From Paraburkholderia fungorum (GTDB lineage Bacteria > Pseudomonadota > Gammaproteobacteria > Burkholderiales > Burkholderiaceae): a stretch of DNA of 64,000 nt. The stretch spans positions 1 to 64,000 of the forward strand of contig NZ_MCAS01000020.1 of assembly GCF_003610895.1 (NCBI RefSeq), written 5' to 3'. Below, in pieces: positions 54,749 to 63,692 of the stretch. The position numbers and the translations under genes are program-made. Numbering within the stretch: the stretch's first letter is position 1; every line of letters starts with the position of its first letter. The notes under the pieces are model-generated. The model saw only the letters and a program-made list of their open reading frames with translations, searched no databases and was not told where the DNA came from.

Positions 54749-54891
54749 GGATGGCGGATGGAGTGACAGCGCGGGCCGCGAGCATAACAGTCAATGCGCG
54801 CGGCCGCGGCGCCTGGGTATGGCTTGCCGCGTTGGGCGCCCGCGCGTGTGAGCCATGATGCGCTCTCCGCCGGACGCCAAACCGTAATAGT

Positions 54892-54914
54892 ACCTTGCTC
54901 CGCCCGGGCAAGGT
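54892..54914 (-). terminator. Small hairpin after the pentose ABC operon
   Basis: ACCTTGC (54892-54898) and GCAAGGT (54908-54914) form a seven-pair stem 15 bases after the stop of the binding-protein gene on the minus strand. The following sequence ACTATTA is only mildly U-rich, so this is a weak candidate. Confidence 0.35.
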
Positions 54915-54929
54915 GTCACCGGCGAGGCG

Positions 54930-56081
54930 TCAACCGCAAGCCGGCTTGGCTTTCTTGCAGGCGTCCGCAAGCTGGGGCGGCGGGTCCTTCTTGAACACGG
55001 TCTTATACGACTCGAGCACGTTCGATTGAACCACCGGCAGCGACTGCACGCCGATCCACGCCGGCGGCGTCTGGCCGATCAACGCCTTCATCATCGCCAT
55101 GGCCTCGGCCACGCCCTGATCGTACGGCCGTTGCGAGCCGGTTGCCTTCAGCGGTCCGCCTTTGGCGATCTCGATCGCGGACTGCAGGCCCAGGTCGACC
55201 GTCGTGACGGGGATATTCACCCCTTGTGCCCGCATCGACGTCAGCGTGTCGAGCGCCGGTTGATCCCAGACGGCGAACAGTCCCTTGACGTCCGGATTGC
55301 CGGTCAGAAAATCGCCTGCGATCTGTCCCACCTTCGAGGGGTCCGTAAAGGCGACCTGTTTGATCTTGATGTCCGGCCGATTCTTCTTGAACCAGTCGTT
55401 GACGGCCTTGGTGCGTTCCGTGGTGCTGAAGTAATCCACGCCGAAATTCACGAGTCCGATGGTGGCGCCTTGCGGCACGCACGAGGCGAGCACTTTCGCC
55501 GCGATCTGGCCATTGCCTTCGCTGTCGGCGGAAATCATCGACGCGTATTGCTCCGGATGCTTCAGGCCGGTCGGCACGTTGTCCATGAACACGAGTTTGA
55601 TGCCGGCTTCGGACACTTTCTTGTAAGTGGCGGCCGTGGCCGTTCCATCGACCGGAATGGAGATGATGCCGTCCGGATGGCGTTGGATGGTGTTCTCGAT
55701 ATCCGCGATCTGCTTGTCGACCTGATATTCCGCCGACGCCGTGCCGATCACTTCCACGCCGTACTTCTTGAGCGTATCCGTGATGCCTTGCACCTGCAGT
55801 TGCGACCAGTCGAGATTCATGGTCTGCATCGAAATGCCAACCTTGAATTTGCCGGCCTTGATTTTGGCGATGTCGGCGTCGCTCAGCTTGACGGCATCCA
55901 CCGAGGCCGCTTTTTCGCCGTTCGGCCCTTGCCCGACAATCGTCTTCGGACCGATCGAACCGGCCGGCAGGCTGGTCACGCATTGCGCGTAGGCGCCCGG
56001 CGCTGCCAGCACCATGACGGCGGCTGCGGCGGCTGCCATGAGAGAGGGTAGAACGTATCCTGAGCCACGACGATGTTTCAT
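54930..56081 (-). CDS. ABC pentose-type transporter, periplasmic binding protein (RbsB-like)
   Basis: A 383-residue periplasmic sugar-binding protein. A signal peptide ends in GAYA (about residue 32). The mature chain has the type I periplasmic fold: FKVGISMQTMNLDWSQLQVQ, IISIPVDGTATAATYK and VWDQPALDTLTSMRAQGVNI. A C-terminal pair of Cys (DACKKAKPACG) may form a disulfide. It is the last gene of the leftward operon after ATPase and permease. With the divergent DERA, ALDH and kinase genes the ligand is probably a deoxyribose, deoxynucleoside or related pentose. Confidence 0.9.
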   Translation of the reverse strand: MKHRRGSGYVLPSLMAAAAAAVMVLAAPGAYAQCVTSLPAGSIGPKTIVGQGPNGEKAASVDAVKLSDADIAKIKAGKFKVGISMQTMNLDWSQLQVQGITDTLKKYGVEVIGTASAEYQVDKQIADIENTIQRHPDGIISIPVDGTATAATYKKVSEAGIKLVFMDNVPTGLKHPEQYASMISADSEGNGQIAAKVLASCVPQGATIGLVNFGVDYFSTTERTKAVNDWFKKNRPDIKIKQVAFTDPSKVGQIAGDFLTGNPDVKGLFAVWDQPALDTLTSMRAQGVNIPVTTVDLGLQSAIEIAKGGPLKATGSQRPYDQGVAEAMAMMKALIGQTPPAWIGVQSLPVVQSNVLESYKTVFKKDPPPQLADACKKAKPACG

Positions 56082-56208
56082 GATTCTTCTCCGTTGGTCT
56101 TCATGTTGGTGTTACGTCTCCTGCCATTCACGAACAGCGTGGGCACACGAGCTCACGCTTGATTGATGCGCCCGCGTCTGCTGCTGGGCCACGGGCTTGC
56201 TTGCGGAC

Positions 56209-57210
56209 TCATTTCCGGGTGAAGGCCACCGCCGCGACGATGATGGCGCCCTTGATCACCAGCTGCAGCGATGAGCTGACGCCGAGCAGAACCAGCCCGT
56301 TATTGAGCGTGCCGATGATGAGACTGCCGAGCAGCGTGCCGAGTACGAAGCCGCGTCCGCCGAACAGACTGCAGCCGCCGAGCGTCACCGAAGCGATCAC
56401 GTCGAGCTCCATGCCTTGCACGACGTCGGGCCGTGCCGCATGCGAGCGCGCGGAGAGCACGAGCGCCGCGAGCCCGGCGAGCATGCCGGTGAGCACGAAG
56501 GCGATCGTGGTCACGCGTCTCGTGTTGATCCCGGAGTAGAGCGCGGCTGTCGGATTGCCGCCGGCCGCATAGATCTGCCGGCCGAACACGCTGAAATGAA
56601 GCAGCAGGATGCCGGCGATCACGGTCAGCCCGGTCCAGATGATCGGCACGGGCACACCCGCAATGTCGCCCTCGCCGAAGATCGCGATGAACGAGTCGTT
56701 GGTGATGATCTCGGGTCTTGTTGTCGTCACCATCAGGGCCAGTCCGCGTGCGGCGCTCAAGGTGCCGAGCGTCACGAGGAACGACGGAATGTTCAGCCGC
56801 GTGGTCACGACTCCGTTGATCGCGCCGACAATCGCGCCGGTGCCGATGCCGGCAATCGCGCCGATGATCCAGTTGTCGCCCACATATGCCATGGCGAGCG
56901 CCGCGGACATGCCGGACAGCGCCAGCGTCGAGCCCACCGAGAGATCGATTTGCCGCGCAATGATCACGAAGGTCATGCCGACAGCAACGATCGACACGAG
57001 CGCGGTTTGCCGGCCGATGTTCAGGAAGTTGTCGATGGAGAGAAACCAGGGCGAGGCGAAGCTGAACACCACCAGCAGGATCGCGAATGCGCCGTACAGC
57101 GCATAGGGCCGGTCGCCTTGCAGCAGCAGTTGCGCGATGCGCCGCACGCGGCTTTTGCGCGGTGGCGATGCCTGCCGTTCGGCCGGCATCGGCGAGACAG
57201 AATCGTTCAT
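56209..57210 (-). CDS. ABC pentose-type transporter permease (RbsC-like)
   Basis: A 333-residue inner-membrane permease of the RbsC/BPD_transp_2 type with about nine hydrophobic segments. VGMTFVIIARQIDLSVGSTL and GGRGFVLGTLLGSLIIGTLN are the family landmarks. ATG 57210 is chosen because it overlaps the ATPase stop codon by four bases; the longer frame to 57363 is inside the ATPase gene. A 127-base gap separates it from the binding-protein gene. Confidence 0.92.
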   Translation of the reverse strand: MNDSVSPMPAERQASPPRKSRVRRIAQLLLQGDRPYALYGAFAILLVVFSFASPWFLSIDNFLNIGRQTALVSIVAVGMTFVIIARQIDLSVGSTLALSGMSAALAMAYVGDNWIIGAIAGIGTGAIVGAINGVVTTRLNIPSFLVTLGTLSAARGLALMVTTTRPEIITNDSFIAIFGEGDIAGVPVPIIWTGLTVIAGILLLHFSVFGRQIYAAGGNPTAALYSGINTRRVTTIAFVLTGMLAGLAALVLSARSHAARPDVVQGMELDVIASVTLGGCSLFGGRGFVLGTLLGSLIIGTLNNGLVLLGVSSSLQLVIKGAIIVAAVAFTRK

Positions 57211-58841
57211 GTTGAATGCGCCCTGGAAGACGTCCCAGCGGGGGACTCGATGGAAGAACGGGACAGCTGGATCAGGTGATGGAGCGCCTCGGCGTTGGCG
57301 AGGTCGGCACGCTCGACGGTCTTGACGATGGAGCCGTCCACGACGATCGAAATCCGCCCGCACAGGCGCAACAGTTCATCGAGGTCCGAGGACACGACGA
57401 GCACGCCGGTGCCCGCATGCGCGGCGTCATTGATCACGCTGTAGATCTCCTCGCGTGCGCCGACGTCGACGCCGACCGTCGGTTCGTCGAGCAGAAGGAT
57501 CTTGGGACGCGGGTGATTCCACTTCGCAAAGACCACCTTTTGCTGATTGCCGCCGGACAGAAACTTGACCGCGGTCGACGAGCCGGGTGCCTTGACGGTC
57601 AGCTCCCGCATCGAGCGCTTTGCCTGATTGACGGCCGCCTGGCTGCGCAGCCAGCCCCACCGGGAGAATTCCGGCAGCCGCGGCAAGGTCAGGTTGCGTT
57701 CGATCGAATGATCGAGGACGAGCCCTTCAAGATGGCGATCTTCGGGCACCAGCGCGACGCCGAGCCGGATCGCTTCGGCAGGCGTCATGCGCGCGCGCGA
57801 TTGACCGTCGATCACGATGGCGCCCGACTCGATCTTTCGAATGCCAAAGATGGTTTGCAGGATTTCCGTGCGTCCGCTGCCGATCAATCCCGCGAGCCCG
57901 TGAATCTCGCCGCGGCGAATCAGCAGATCGACGTGGCGAAGCCGGTCATTGCTGAGCTTCGACAACTTGAGCATGGGCGCCGCCGCGGCATGGAAGGTGG
58001 CGAGGGTTTGCCGCTCGACACCGGGTTCGTCGCCCGCCATGCCGGCGGCAGTCCTCTCCCGCGCCTGCAAGGCGGCATGATCGGGGCCGACGATCGCCGC
58101 GACCAGTTGCTTCATATCGGTGTGCGCGGTCTGGAACACGCCGGCATTGGCGCCGTCGCGAAACACGGTGACGCGCTGCGAAATCCGGAACACCTCGTTC
58201 AGACGATGCGTCACATAGATCACGCCGACGCCGCGATCCGTGACCGTGCGAATCGCGTCGAACAGAATCTGCTCTTCGCCGCCCGTCAGCGCCGAGGTGG
58301 GTTCATCGAGAATCAGCACGCGCACGTCGCCCATCAGCGCCTTGCAGATTTCCGTCATTTGCCGGTACGCGAACGGCAACGCGCCAACCGGTGTGCGCGG
58401 GTCGAGCGGAATGCCGTGCGCGTGGAGGAATTCGCGCACGGTGGCCATGAGTTGGCGGTTTTTCACGAAACCGAGGCGGGTGCGAGGTTCGCGCCCCAGC
58501 ATCAGATTGGCCCCGACCGAGAGCGACTCGACCAGGCTCAGATCCTGGTAGACCACCGCAACACCGGCTTCACGCGAGCGCGCCGGTGAGTCGAATGCCA
58601 CTTTCTCGCCGGCAATCTCGATGATGCCGTCGTCATAGGCATGAACGCCGCTAAGGATCTTGATCAGCGTGGATTTGCCCGCGCCGTTTTCGCCGAGCAA
58701 GGCGTGGACTTCGCCGGGCAACACGTCGAGGCTGACGCCGCGCAGCGCCTGTACGCCACCGAATCGTTTGGTGACGCCCGCAACACGGATCAATGGAACC
58801 TGAGGCGATGACGCGGCCGCGACCGCAACCGGCTCACTCAT
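57207..58841 (-). CDS. ABC pentose-type transporter ATPase, duplicated (RbsA-like)
   Basis: A 544-residue protein with two ATP-binding cassettes, as in ribose/galactose-type importers. The first has GENGAGKSTLIKILSGV (about 52-68) and VLILDEPTSAL; its signature is diverged (ALPFAYRQMTEICKAL). The second has GLIGSGRTEILQ in place of a classical Walker A, signature LSGGNQQKVVFAKW and ILLLDEPTVGVDVG. This pattern of a degenerate second P-loop is normal for RbsA. It heads the leftward operon. Confidence 0.94.
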   Translation of the reverse strand: MSEPVAVAAASSPQVPLIRVAGVTKRFGGVQALRGVSLDVLPGEVHALLGENGAGKSTLIKILSGVHAYDDGIIEIAGEKVAFDSPARSREAGVAVVYQDLSLVESLSVGANLMLGREPRTRLGFVKNRQLMATVREFLHAHGIPLDPRTPVGALPFAYRQMTEICKALMGDVRVLILDEPTSALTGGEEQILFDAIRTVTDRGVGVIYVTHRLNEVFRISQRVTVFRDGANAGVFQTAHTDMKQLVAAIVGPDHAALQARERTAAGMAGDEPGVERQTLATFHAAAAPMLKLSKLSNDRLRHVDLLIRRGEIHGLAGLIGSGRTEILQTIFGIRKIESGAIVIDGQSRARMTPAEAIRLGVALVPEDRHLEGLVLDHSIERNLTLPRLPEFSRWGWLRSQAAVNQAKRSMRELTVKAPGSSTAVKFLSGGNQQKVVFAKWNHPRPKILLLDEPTVGVDVGAREEIYSVINDAAHAGTGVLVVSSDLDELLRLCGRISIVVDGSIVKTVERADLANAEALHHLIQLSRSSIESPAGTSSRAHST

Positions 58842-59102
58842 CTGACACGTCTCCTTCGTCGATACGGCGGAATTTTTCTCTTTGCTTTCTCTTTGTATGG
58901 CGCTGATGGCCGAAACCGTTTTGTTATCTTCGCATCATGAATATGGTGCGTCAATAACATTCATGGCCAGAGTCAGGGCAGGACATCTGATTATGTAATG
59001 ATCGAAGCGGAAAGCTTGTGATAATTCTATCAATCGTTGTAGCATAAGTGCGAACAACTTGTCGGCGGCCGTGGTGCGCCGCGTCAAATTTCCGGATGCC
59101 TT
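58842..59102. promoter_or_regulatory. Divergent promoter region of the pentose/deoxyribose cluster
   Basis: These 261 bases separate the two arms of the cluster and are clearly AT-rich at 58870-59050. TGTTAT (58922-58927) and ATAACA (58954-58959) form widely spaced inverted arms, and further A/T-rich dyads occur around 59000. They are plausible sites for a regulator encoded outside the window. No gene is seen. Confidence 0.5.
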
Positions 59103-60113
59103 ATGCCTGAAGCCCCTGTGCTTTCTTCCTCGGTCGTTACGCTGCGCGGCGGCCCGCTCGTTCATCCGGTTCGCAATCCGGGCCTGCCGTTCGATGCCTC
59201 CTGGCTCGACGGCCTGCGTGTCAACCAGTCCGCGGTCGAGCGGCGCACGGCCACGCTCGGCACGCGCCGCAGCGTCAAGAAAGATGCGCAGGCGGCCTGG
59301 CTGCTCAAGGCCGTCACCTGTATCGACCTCACCACGCTCAACGGCGACGACACCGAGGGGCGCGTGCGCCGCCTCTGCGCGAAGGCGCGCCAACCCGTGC
59401 GCGCCGATCTGCTCGAAGCGCTCGGCATCGCGCCGCATGGCATTACGACGGGCGCGGTCTGCGTCTATCACCGTTTCGTTGCGGCGGCGGTGGATGCGCT
59501 GCAGGGCAGCGGTATTCCGGTCGCGGCGGTATCCACGGGATTTCCGGCCGGCCTGATTCCGCATCCGCTGAAGCTGAAGGAAATCGAGGCCTCGGTTGCG
59601 GACGGTGCGCGGGAAATCGACATCGTCGTCACGCGTGAATACGTGCTGACCGGCAACTGGCAGGCGCTTTACGACGAAGTGCGCGAGTTCCGCGCGGCCT
59701 GCGGCCCGGCGCATCTGAAGGCGATTCTCGCAACCGGCGACATCCGTACGCTTTCCAATGTGGCGCGCGCCTCGATGGTCTGCATGATGGCCGGCGCCGA
59801 CTTCATCAAGACTTCGACCGGCAAGGAAGGCGTCAACGCCACGCTGGATGTCTCGCTGGTGATGGTGCGCATGATTCGCGAGTACCAGGAGCGCACCGGC
59901 GTGCCGATCGGCTTCAAGCCGGCGGGCGGCGTGTCGAGCGCGAAGTCCGTGCTGTCCTATCAGATTCTCATGAAGGAGGAGCTCGGCCGGCCATGGCTCG
60001 AACCGGAGCTGTTCCGTATCGGCGCATCGAGCCTGCTGGCCGATATCGAACGCCAGCTCGAACATCACGTGAGCGGCCGTTACTCCGCTTTCAACCGTCA
60101 CCCTGTAGCCTGA
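59103..60113 (+). CDS. deoC: Deoxyribose-phosphate aldolase, long form
   Basis: A 336-residue DERA that splits 2-deoxyribose-5-phosphate into glyceraldehyde-3-phosphate and acetaldehyde. The Schiff-base Lys lies in DFIKTSTGKEGVNATLD (about 236), and the proton-relay Lys in PIGFKPAGGVSS (about 282). It is about 80 residues longer than the short E. coli-like enzyme, matching the longer type found in animals and some proteobacteria. It starts the rightward operon with an aldehyde dehydrogenase 16 bases behind it, which can remove the acetaldehyde. Confidence 0.93.
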   Translation: MPEAPVLSSSVVTLRGGPLVHPVRNPGLPFDASWLDGLRVNQSAVERRTATLGTRRSVKKDAQAAWLLKAVTCIDLTTLNGDDTEGRVRRLCAKARQPVRADLLEALGIAPHGITTGAVCVYHRFVAAAVDALQGSGIPVAAVSTGFPAGLIPHPLKLKEIEASVADGAREIDIVVTREYVLTGNWQALYDEVREFRAACGPAHLKAILATGDIRTLSNVARASMVCMMAGADFIKTSTGKEGVNATLDVSLVMVRMIREYQERTGVPIGFKPAGGVSSAKSVLSYQILMKEELGRPWLEPELFRIGASSLLADIERQLEHHVSGRYSAFNRHPVA

Positions 60114-60129
60114 ACTGAAGACCGATCCC

Positions 60130-62532
60130 ATGAGCGTAGCCGAGTATTTTTCATCGATGGAGTACGGTCCCGCACCCGAGGACGATCAACCCGCGCGCGC
60201 CTGGCTCGCGCAACATGAGGCCGGCTTCGGGCATTTCATCGGCGGAGCGTGGCATGCGCCGGCCGCCGGCGAGCGCTTCGTCTCGCACGCGCCCGCCACC
60301 GGCGAGCGGCTCGCGGCCATCGCCCAGGGCGACGCGGCCGATGTCGACGCAGCAGTGGCCGCCGCGCGTGCCGCGCAGCCGGGCTGGCTCGCGTTGGGCG
60401 GTGCCGGGCGGGCCCGGCACCTGTATGCGCTCGCGCGCATGGTGCAGCGCCATAGCCGCCTTTTTGCCGTGCTCGAAGCGCTCGACAACGGCAAGCCGAT
60501 CCGCGAAACGCGCGATATCGACGTGCCGCTGGTCGCGCGGCACTTCCTGCATCACGCGGGGTGGGCGCAGTTGCAGGAGAGCGAATTCGCCGATTACGCG
60601 CCACTCGGCGTGGTCGGCCAGATCGTGCCGTGGAATTTTCCGCTGCTGATGCTCGCGTGGAAGATCGCACCGGCGATCGCAATGGGCAATTGCGTCGTGT
60701 TGAAGCCGGCCGAATACACGCCGCTCACGGCGTTGCTGTTTGCCGAACTTGCGCATCGGGCCGGTTTGCCGTCAGGCGTGCTGAACGTCGTGACAGGCGA
60801 TGGCCGTACCGGCGCCGCGCTCGTCGAGCATCCGCGGGTGGACAAGATTGCCTTCACGGGTTCGACGGAAGTGGGGCGTCTGATTCGCGCGGCCACGGCG
60901 GGTACGGGGAAATCGCTGACGCTCGAACTTGGCGGCAAGTCGCCCTTCATCGTGTTCGACGACGCGGATCTCGACGGCGCTGTCGAGGGCGTCGTCGACG
61001 CGATCTGGTTCAATCAGGGGCAGGTTTGCTGCGCGGGTTCGCGCCTGCTCGTGCAGGAAGGCATCGAAGCGCGCTTTATTGCGAAGCTGAAGCGCCGCAT
61101 GGAAACGCTGCGGGTCGGCACGTCGCTCGACAAGAGTATCGATATCGGCGCGATCGTCGACCCGGTGCAACTCGAACGCATCCAGTCGCTGGTGGAAACC
61201 GGCCGTCGCGAAGGCTGTGCGGTGTGGCAGTCGCCTGATACGGCGATGCCCGCCGGCGGCTGTTTTTATCCGCCCACGCTCGTTACCGGCGTGGCGCCGG
61301 CTTCCATTCTGGCGCAGGAAGAAATCTTCGGGCCGGTGCTGGTCACCATGAGTTTTCGCACGCCGGATGAAGCGATTGCGCTCGCCAATAACTCGCGCTA
61401 TGGGCTCGCCGCGAGCGTATGGAGCGAAACCATCGGCCGTGCGCTCGACGTCGCGCCGCGCCTTGCCTGCGGCGTCGTGTGGATCAATGCGACCAATCTG
61501 TTCGATGCGGCGGTCGGCTTCGGCGGTTACCGCGAGTCGGGCTATGGTCGCGAAGGCGGCCGCGAGGGCATCTACGAATATCTGAAACCGCTCGCCTGGC
61601 TCAAGCTTGCCGTCCGTCAGCCCGCGCACGCTGAACGGCCTGAACCGACAGCAGGCTCCGGCGAGCGCGAGCCGTTGTCGAATGTCACGTTGATCGACCG
61701 TACTGCGAAGCTTTTCATCGGCGGCAAGCAGGTGCGTCCGGACAGCGGCTATTCGTTGCCGGTTCACGCGCCGGATGGCACCCTGGTCGGTGAGGTGGGC
61801 GAGGGTAACCGCAAAGACATTCGCAACGCGGTCGAAGCGGCGCGCGCGGCGCAGAAATGGTCGCAGGCGAGTACGCATAACCGCGCCCAGGTGCTGTTCT
61901 ATCTCGCGGAGAACCTGGCTGTTCGCGCGGACGAGTTCGCGCGGCAACTGGTGATCAGAAACGGGGCGACGGAAGCGGCGGCACATGTGGAAGTCGAGGC
62001 CGCCGTCGCGCGTCTCTTTACTTACGCGGCATGGGCCGACAAGTTCGACGGCGCCGTGCATACGCCGCCGTTGCGCGGCGTCGCGCTGGCGATGCACGAG
62101 CCGCTCGGCGTGATCGGCATCGCCTGTCCGGACGAAGCGCCCTTGCTCGGCTTTGTCTCGCTGGTGGCGCCCGCGCTGGCCATGGGCAATCGGGTGGTGG
62201 TGGTGCCGGGCGCGGCGTGCCCGCTCACCGTGACCGATTTCTATCAGGTGGCCGAAACCTCGGACGTGCCGGCCGGCGTGCTGAATATCGTCACAGGTGA
62301 GCGTAAGGCCTTGTTGCCCGCGCTTGCGAAACACGACGACGTCGATGCGCTCTGGTGCTTCGGCCATGCGGCGGATTCGACGCTGGTCGAGCGCGAATCG
62401 GCCGGCAATCTGAAGCGGACGTTCGTCGATTACGGCCGTCAGTTCGACTGGTTCGACCGTTCGAGCGAAGGCCGTGCGTTTCTGCGCCAGGCCGTGCAGG
62501 TGAAGAACATCTGGATACCGTACGGAGACTGA
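60130..62532 (+). CDS. ALDH16-type two-domain aldehyde dehydrogenase
   Basis: An 800-residue fusion of a full aldehyde dehydrogenase and a partial second one. The first domain (about 1-495) is complete: VPWNFPLLMLAWKIAPAIAM, FTGSTEVGR, the general base Glu in LELGGKSPF (about 267) and catalytic Cys in NQGQVCCAGSR (about 300). The second domain (about 528-800) resembles the NAD-binding half (FIGGKQVRPDSGYSLPVHAP) but ends before a catalytic Cys would occur and lacks the ELGGK motif. This size and layout match the ALDH16 family. I infer oxidation of acetaldehyde or a deoxyribose-derived aldehyde. Confidence 0.9.
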   Translation: MSVAEYFSSMEYGPAPEDDQPARAWLAQHEAGFGHFIGGAWHAPAAGERFVSHAPATGERLAAIAQGDAADVDAAVAAARAAQPGWLALGGAGRARHLYALARMVQRHSRLFAVLEALDNGKPIRETRDIDVPLVARHFLHHAGWAQLQESEFADYAPLGVVGQIVPWNFPLLMLAWKIAPAIAMGNCVVLKPAEYTPLTALLFAELAHRAGLPSGVLNVVTGDGRTGAALVEHPRVDKIAFTGSTEVGRLIRAATAGTGKSLTLELGGKSPFIVFDDADLDGAVEGVVDAIWFNQGQVCCAGSRLLVQEGIEARFIAKLKRRMETLRVGTSLDKSIDIGAIVDPVQLERIQSLVETGRREGCAVWQSPDTAMPAGGCFYPPTLVTGVAPASILAQEEIFGPVLVTMSFRTPDEAIALANNSRYGLAASVWSETIGRALDVAPRLACGVVWINATNLFDAAVGFGGYRESGYGREGGREGIYEYLKPLAWLKLAVRQPAHAERPEPTAGSGEREPLSNVTLIDRTAKLFIGGKQVRPDSGYSLPVHAPDGTLVGEVGEGNRKDIRNAVEAARAAQKWSQASTHNRAQVLFYLAENLAVRADEFARQLVIRNGATEAAAHVEVEAAVARLFTYAAWADKFDGAVHTPPLRGVALAMHEPLGVIGIACPDEAPLLGFVSLVAPALAMGNRVVVVPGAACPLTVTDFYQVAETSDVPAGVLNIVTGERKALLPALAKHDDVDALWCFGHAADSTLVERESAGNLKRTFVDYGRQFDWFDRSSEGRAFLRQAVQVKNIWIPYGD

Positions 62533-62593
62533 CCGGGAGTCGGCGCTCGCGCCTGAACACTATGCACGCCAACCAGAACATGGAGGAGACAAC

Positions 62594-62698
62594 GTGCTGA
62601 AGCATCTGAATCTGCATCTGAACACCGTGGTGCTGCGCTCGGCGCATGCCCCGCACGCATGCTTCACGATGAACGCGCCGCAAGGGGAATGCCAATGA
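62594..62698 (+). CDS. Possible 34-residue peptide coupled to the kinase gene
   Basis: A GTG-started frame with a very strong ribosome-binding site, GGAGGAG at 62582-62588, five bases ahead. It encodes 34 residues beginning VLKHLNLHLNTVVLRSAH and ending GECQ. Its stop codon overlaps the kinase start codon in ATGA (62695-62698), the usual sign of translational coupling. I recognise no family; it is rich in Leu and His and has two Cys. It may be a true small protein or a leader frame that delivers ribosomes to the kinase. Confidence 0.45.
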   Translation: MLKHLNLHLNTVVLRSAHAPHACFTMNAPQGECQ

Positions 62699-63669
62699 AC
62701 ACGTCGTCGCAACGAAATGGGCGTGTTGTCATTCTCGGCATCTACGTCACGGACCTGACGTTTCGCGCCGGGCGTATGCCCCTGATCGGCGAGACGATCG
62801 CCGGTACGGCATTCGCAATGGGACCTGGCGGCAAGGGTTCGAATCAGGCGGTGGCGGCAGCGCGCGCCGGTGCCGACGTGGTGTTCTGCACGCGCATCGG
62901 CAACGACGCGTTCGGCGAGATCGCGCGCAAAACGTGGTCTGCCGAAGGCATTACGGCACGCGCGTCGGTGATCGAGGGCGTGTCCACCGGGGCGGCGCAT
63001 ATCTTCGTCGACGACACCACCGGCATGAACGCGATCATCGTCGCCGCCGGTGCGGCCGGCACGATGAATGCCGCCGACGTCGATGCGATCGAAGCCGATA
63101 TCGCCGCCGCGCGCGTCTTCGTCACGCAGCTCGAACAGCCGCTCGCGGCGGCGCGCCGCGGTCTCGAGGTGGCGCGCCGGCACGGCGTCATCACCGTGTT
63201 CAATCCGGCGCCCGCGTTGCCGCTCGACGACGACATCTACCCGTTGTGCGACTACATCACCCCCAACGAGACCGAAGCCGCCGCGCTCACGGGTGTGCCG
63301 ATCGCGAATGCCGACGACGCGCGCCGGGCTGCCGATGTGCTGCTCGCAAAGGGTGTCGGCGCGGTCATTGTCACGCTGGGCGAAAGCGGCGCGCTGCTGC
63401 ACTCGGCAACCCAATCCGTGCTCGTGCCGGCCTATCGCTGCGGCCGCGTGGTGGAGACCGCCGGCGCGGGCGACGGCTTCACGGGCGGCTTCGCGGCCGC
63501 TCTTGCACGCGGTGACGACGCCGTGACCGCGCTGCGGTTTGGCTGCGCGCTGGCGGGCATTTCCGTCACGCGCCCGGGCACGGCGCCTTCCATGCCGACG
63601 CTCGACGAAGTGAACCGCGTGTTGAACCAGCCGGCCGAGCTGTCCCAGGCATCTTCAGCGCAGTCCTGA
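62695..63669 (+). CDS. PfkB-family sugar kinase (ribokinase/deoxyribokinase type)
   Basis: A 324-residue carbohydrate kinase. The substrate loop GPGGKGSNQAVAAARAGADV (about 43-62) and ATP/catalytic motif ETAGAGDGFTGGFAAALA (catalytic Asp about 258) are the ribokinase signatures; PNETEAAALTG lies between. The start ATG 62695 has AAGGGG at 62682-62687; earlier ATGs at 62659 and 62689 are less suitable. By context it should phosphorylate deoxyribose or ribose to feed DERA. Substrate specificity is inferred. Confidence 0.9.
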   Translation: MNTSSQRNGRVVILGIYVTDLTFRAGRMPLIGETIAGTAFAMGPGGKGSNQAVAAARAGADVVFCTRIGNDAFGEIARKTWSAEGITARASVIEGVSTGAAHIFVDDTTGMNAIIVAAGAAGTMNAADVDAIEADIAAARVFVTQLEQPLAAARRGLEVARRHGVITVFNPAPALPLDDDIYPLCDYITPNETEAAALTGVPIANADDARRAADVLLAKGVGAVIVTLGESGALLHSATQSVLVPAYRCGRVVETAGAGDGFTGGFAAALARGDDAVTALRFGCALAGISVTRPGTAPSMPTLDEVNRVLNQPAELSQASSAQS

Positions 63670-63692
63670 CTAATCGAAGACTCAAGGAGATC

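Noticed and set aside
60772..62367. Open frame of 531 codons on the minus strand inside the ALDH16 gene
   Set aside because: The sense strand encodes unmistakable aldehyde dehydrogenase motifs; the antisense frame has none.
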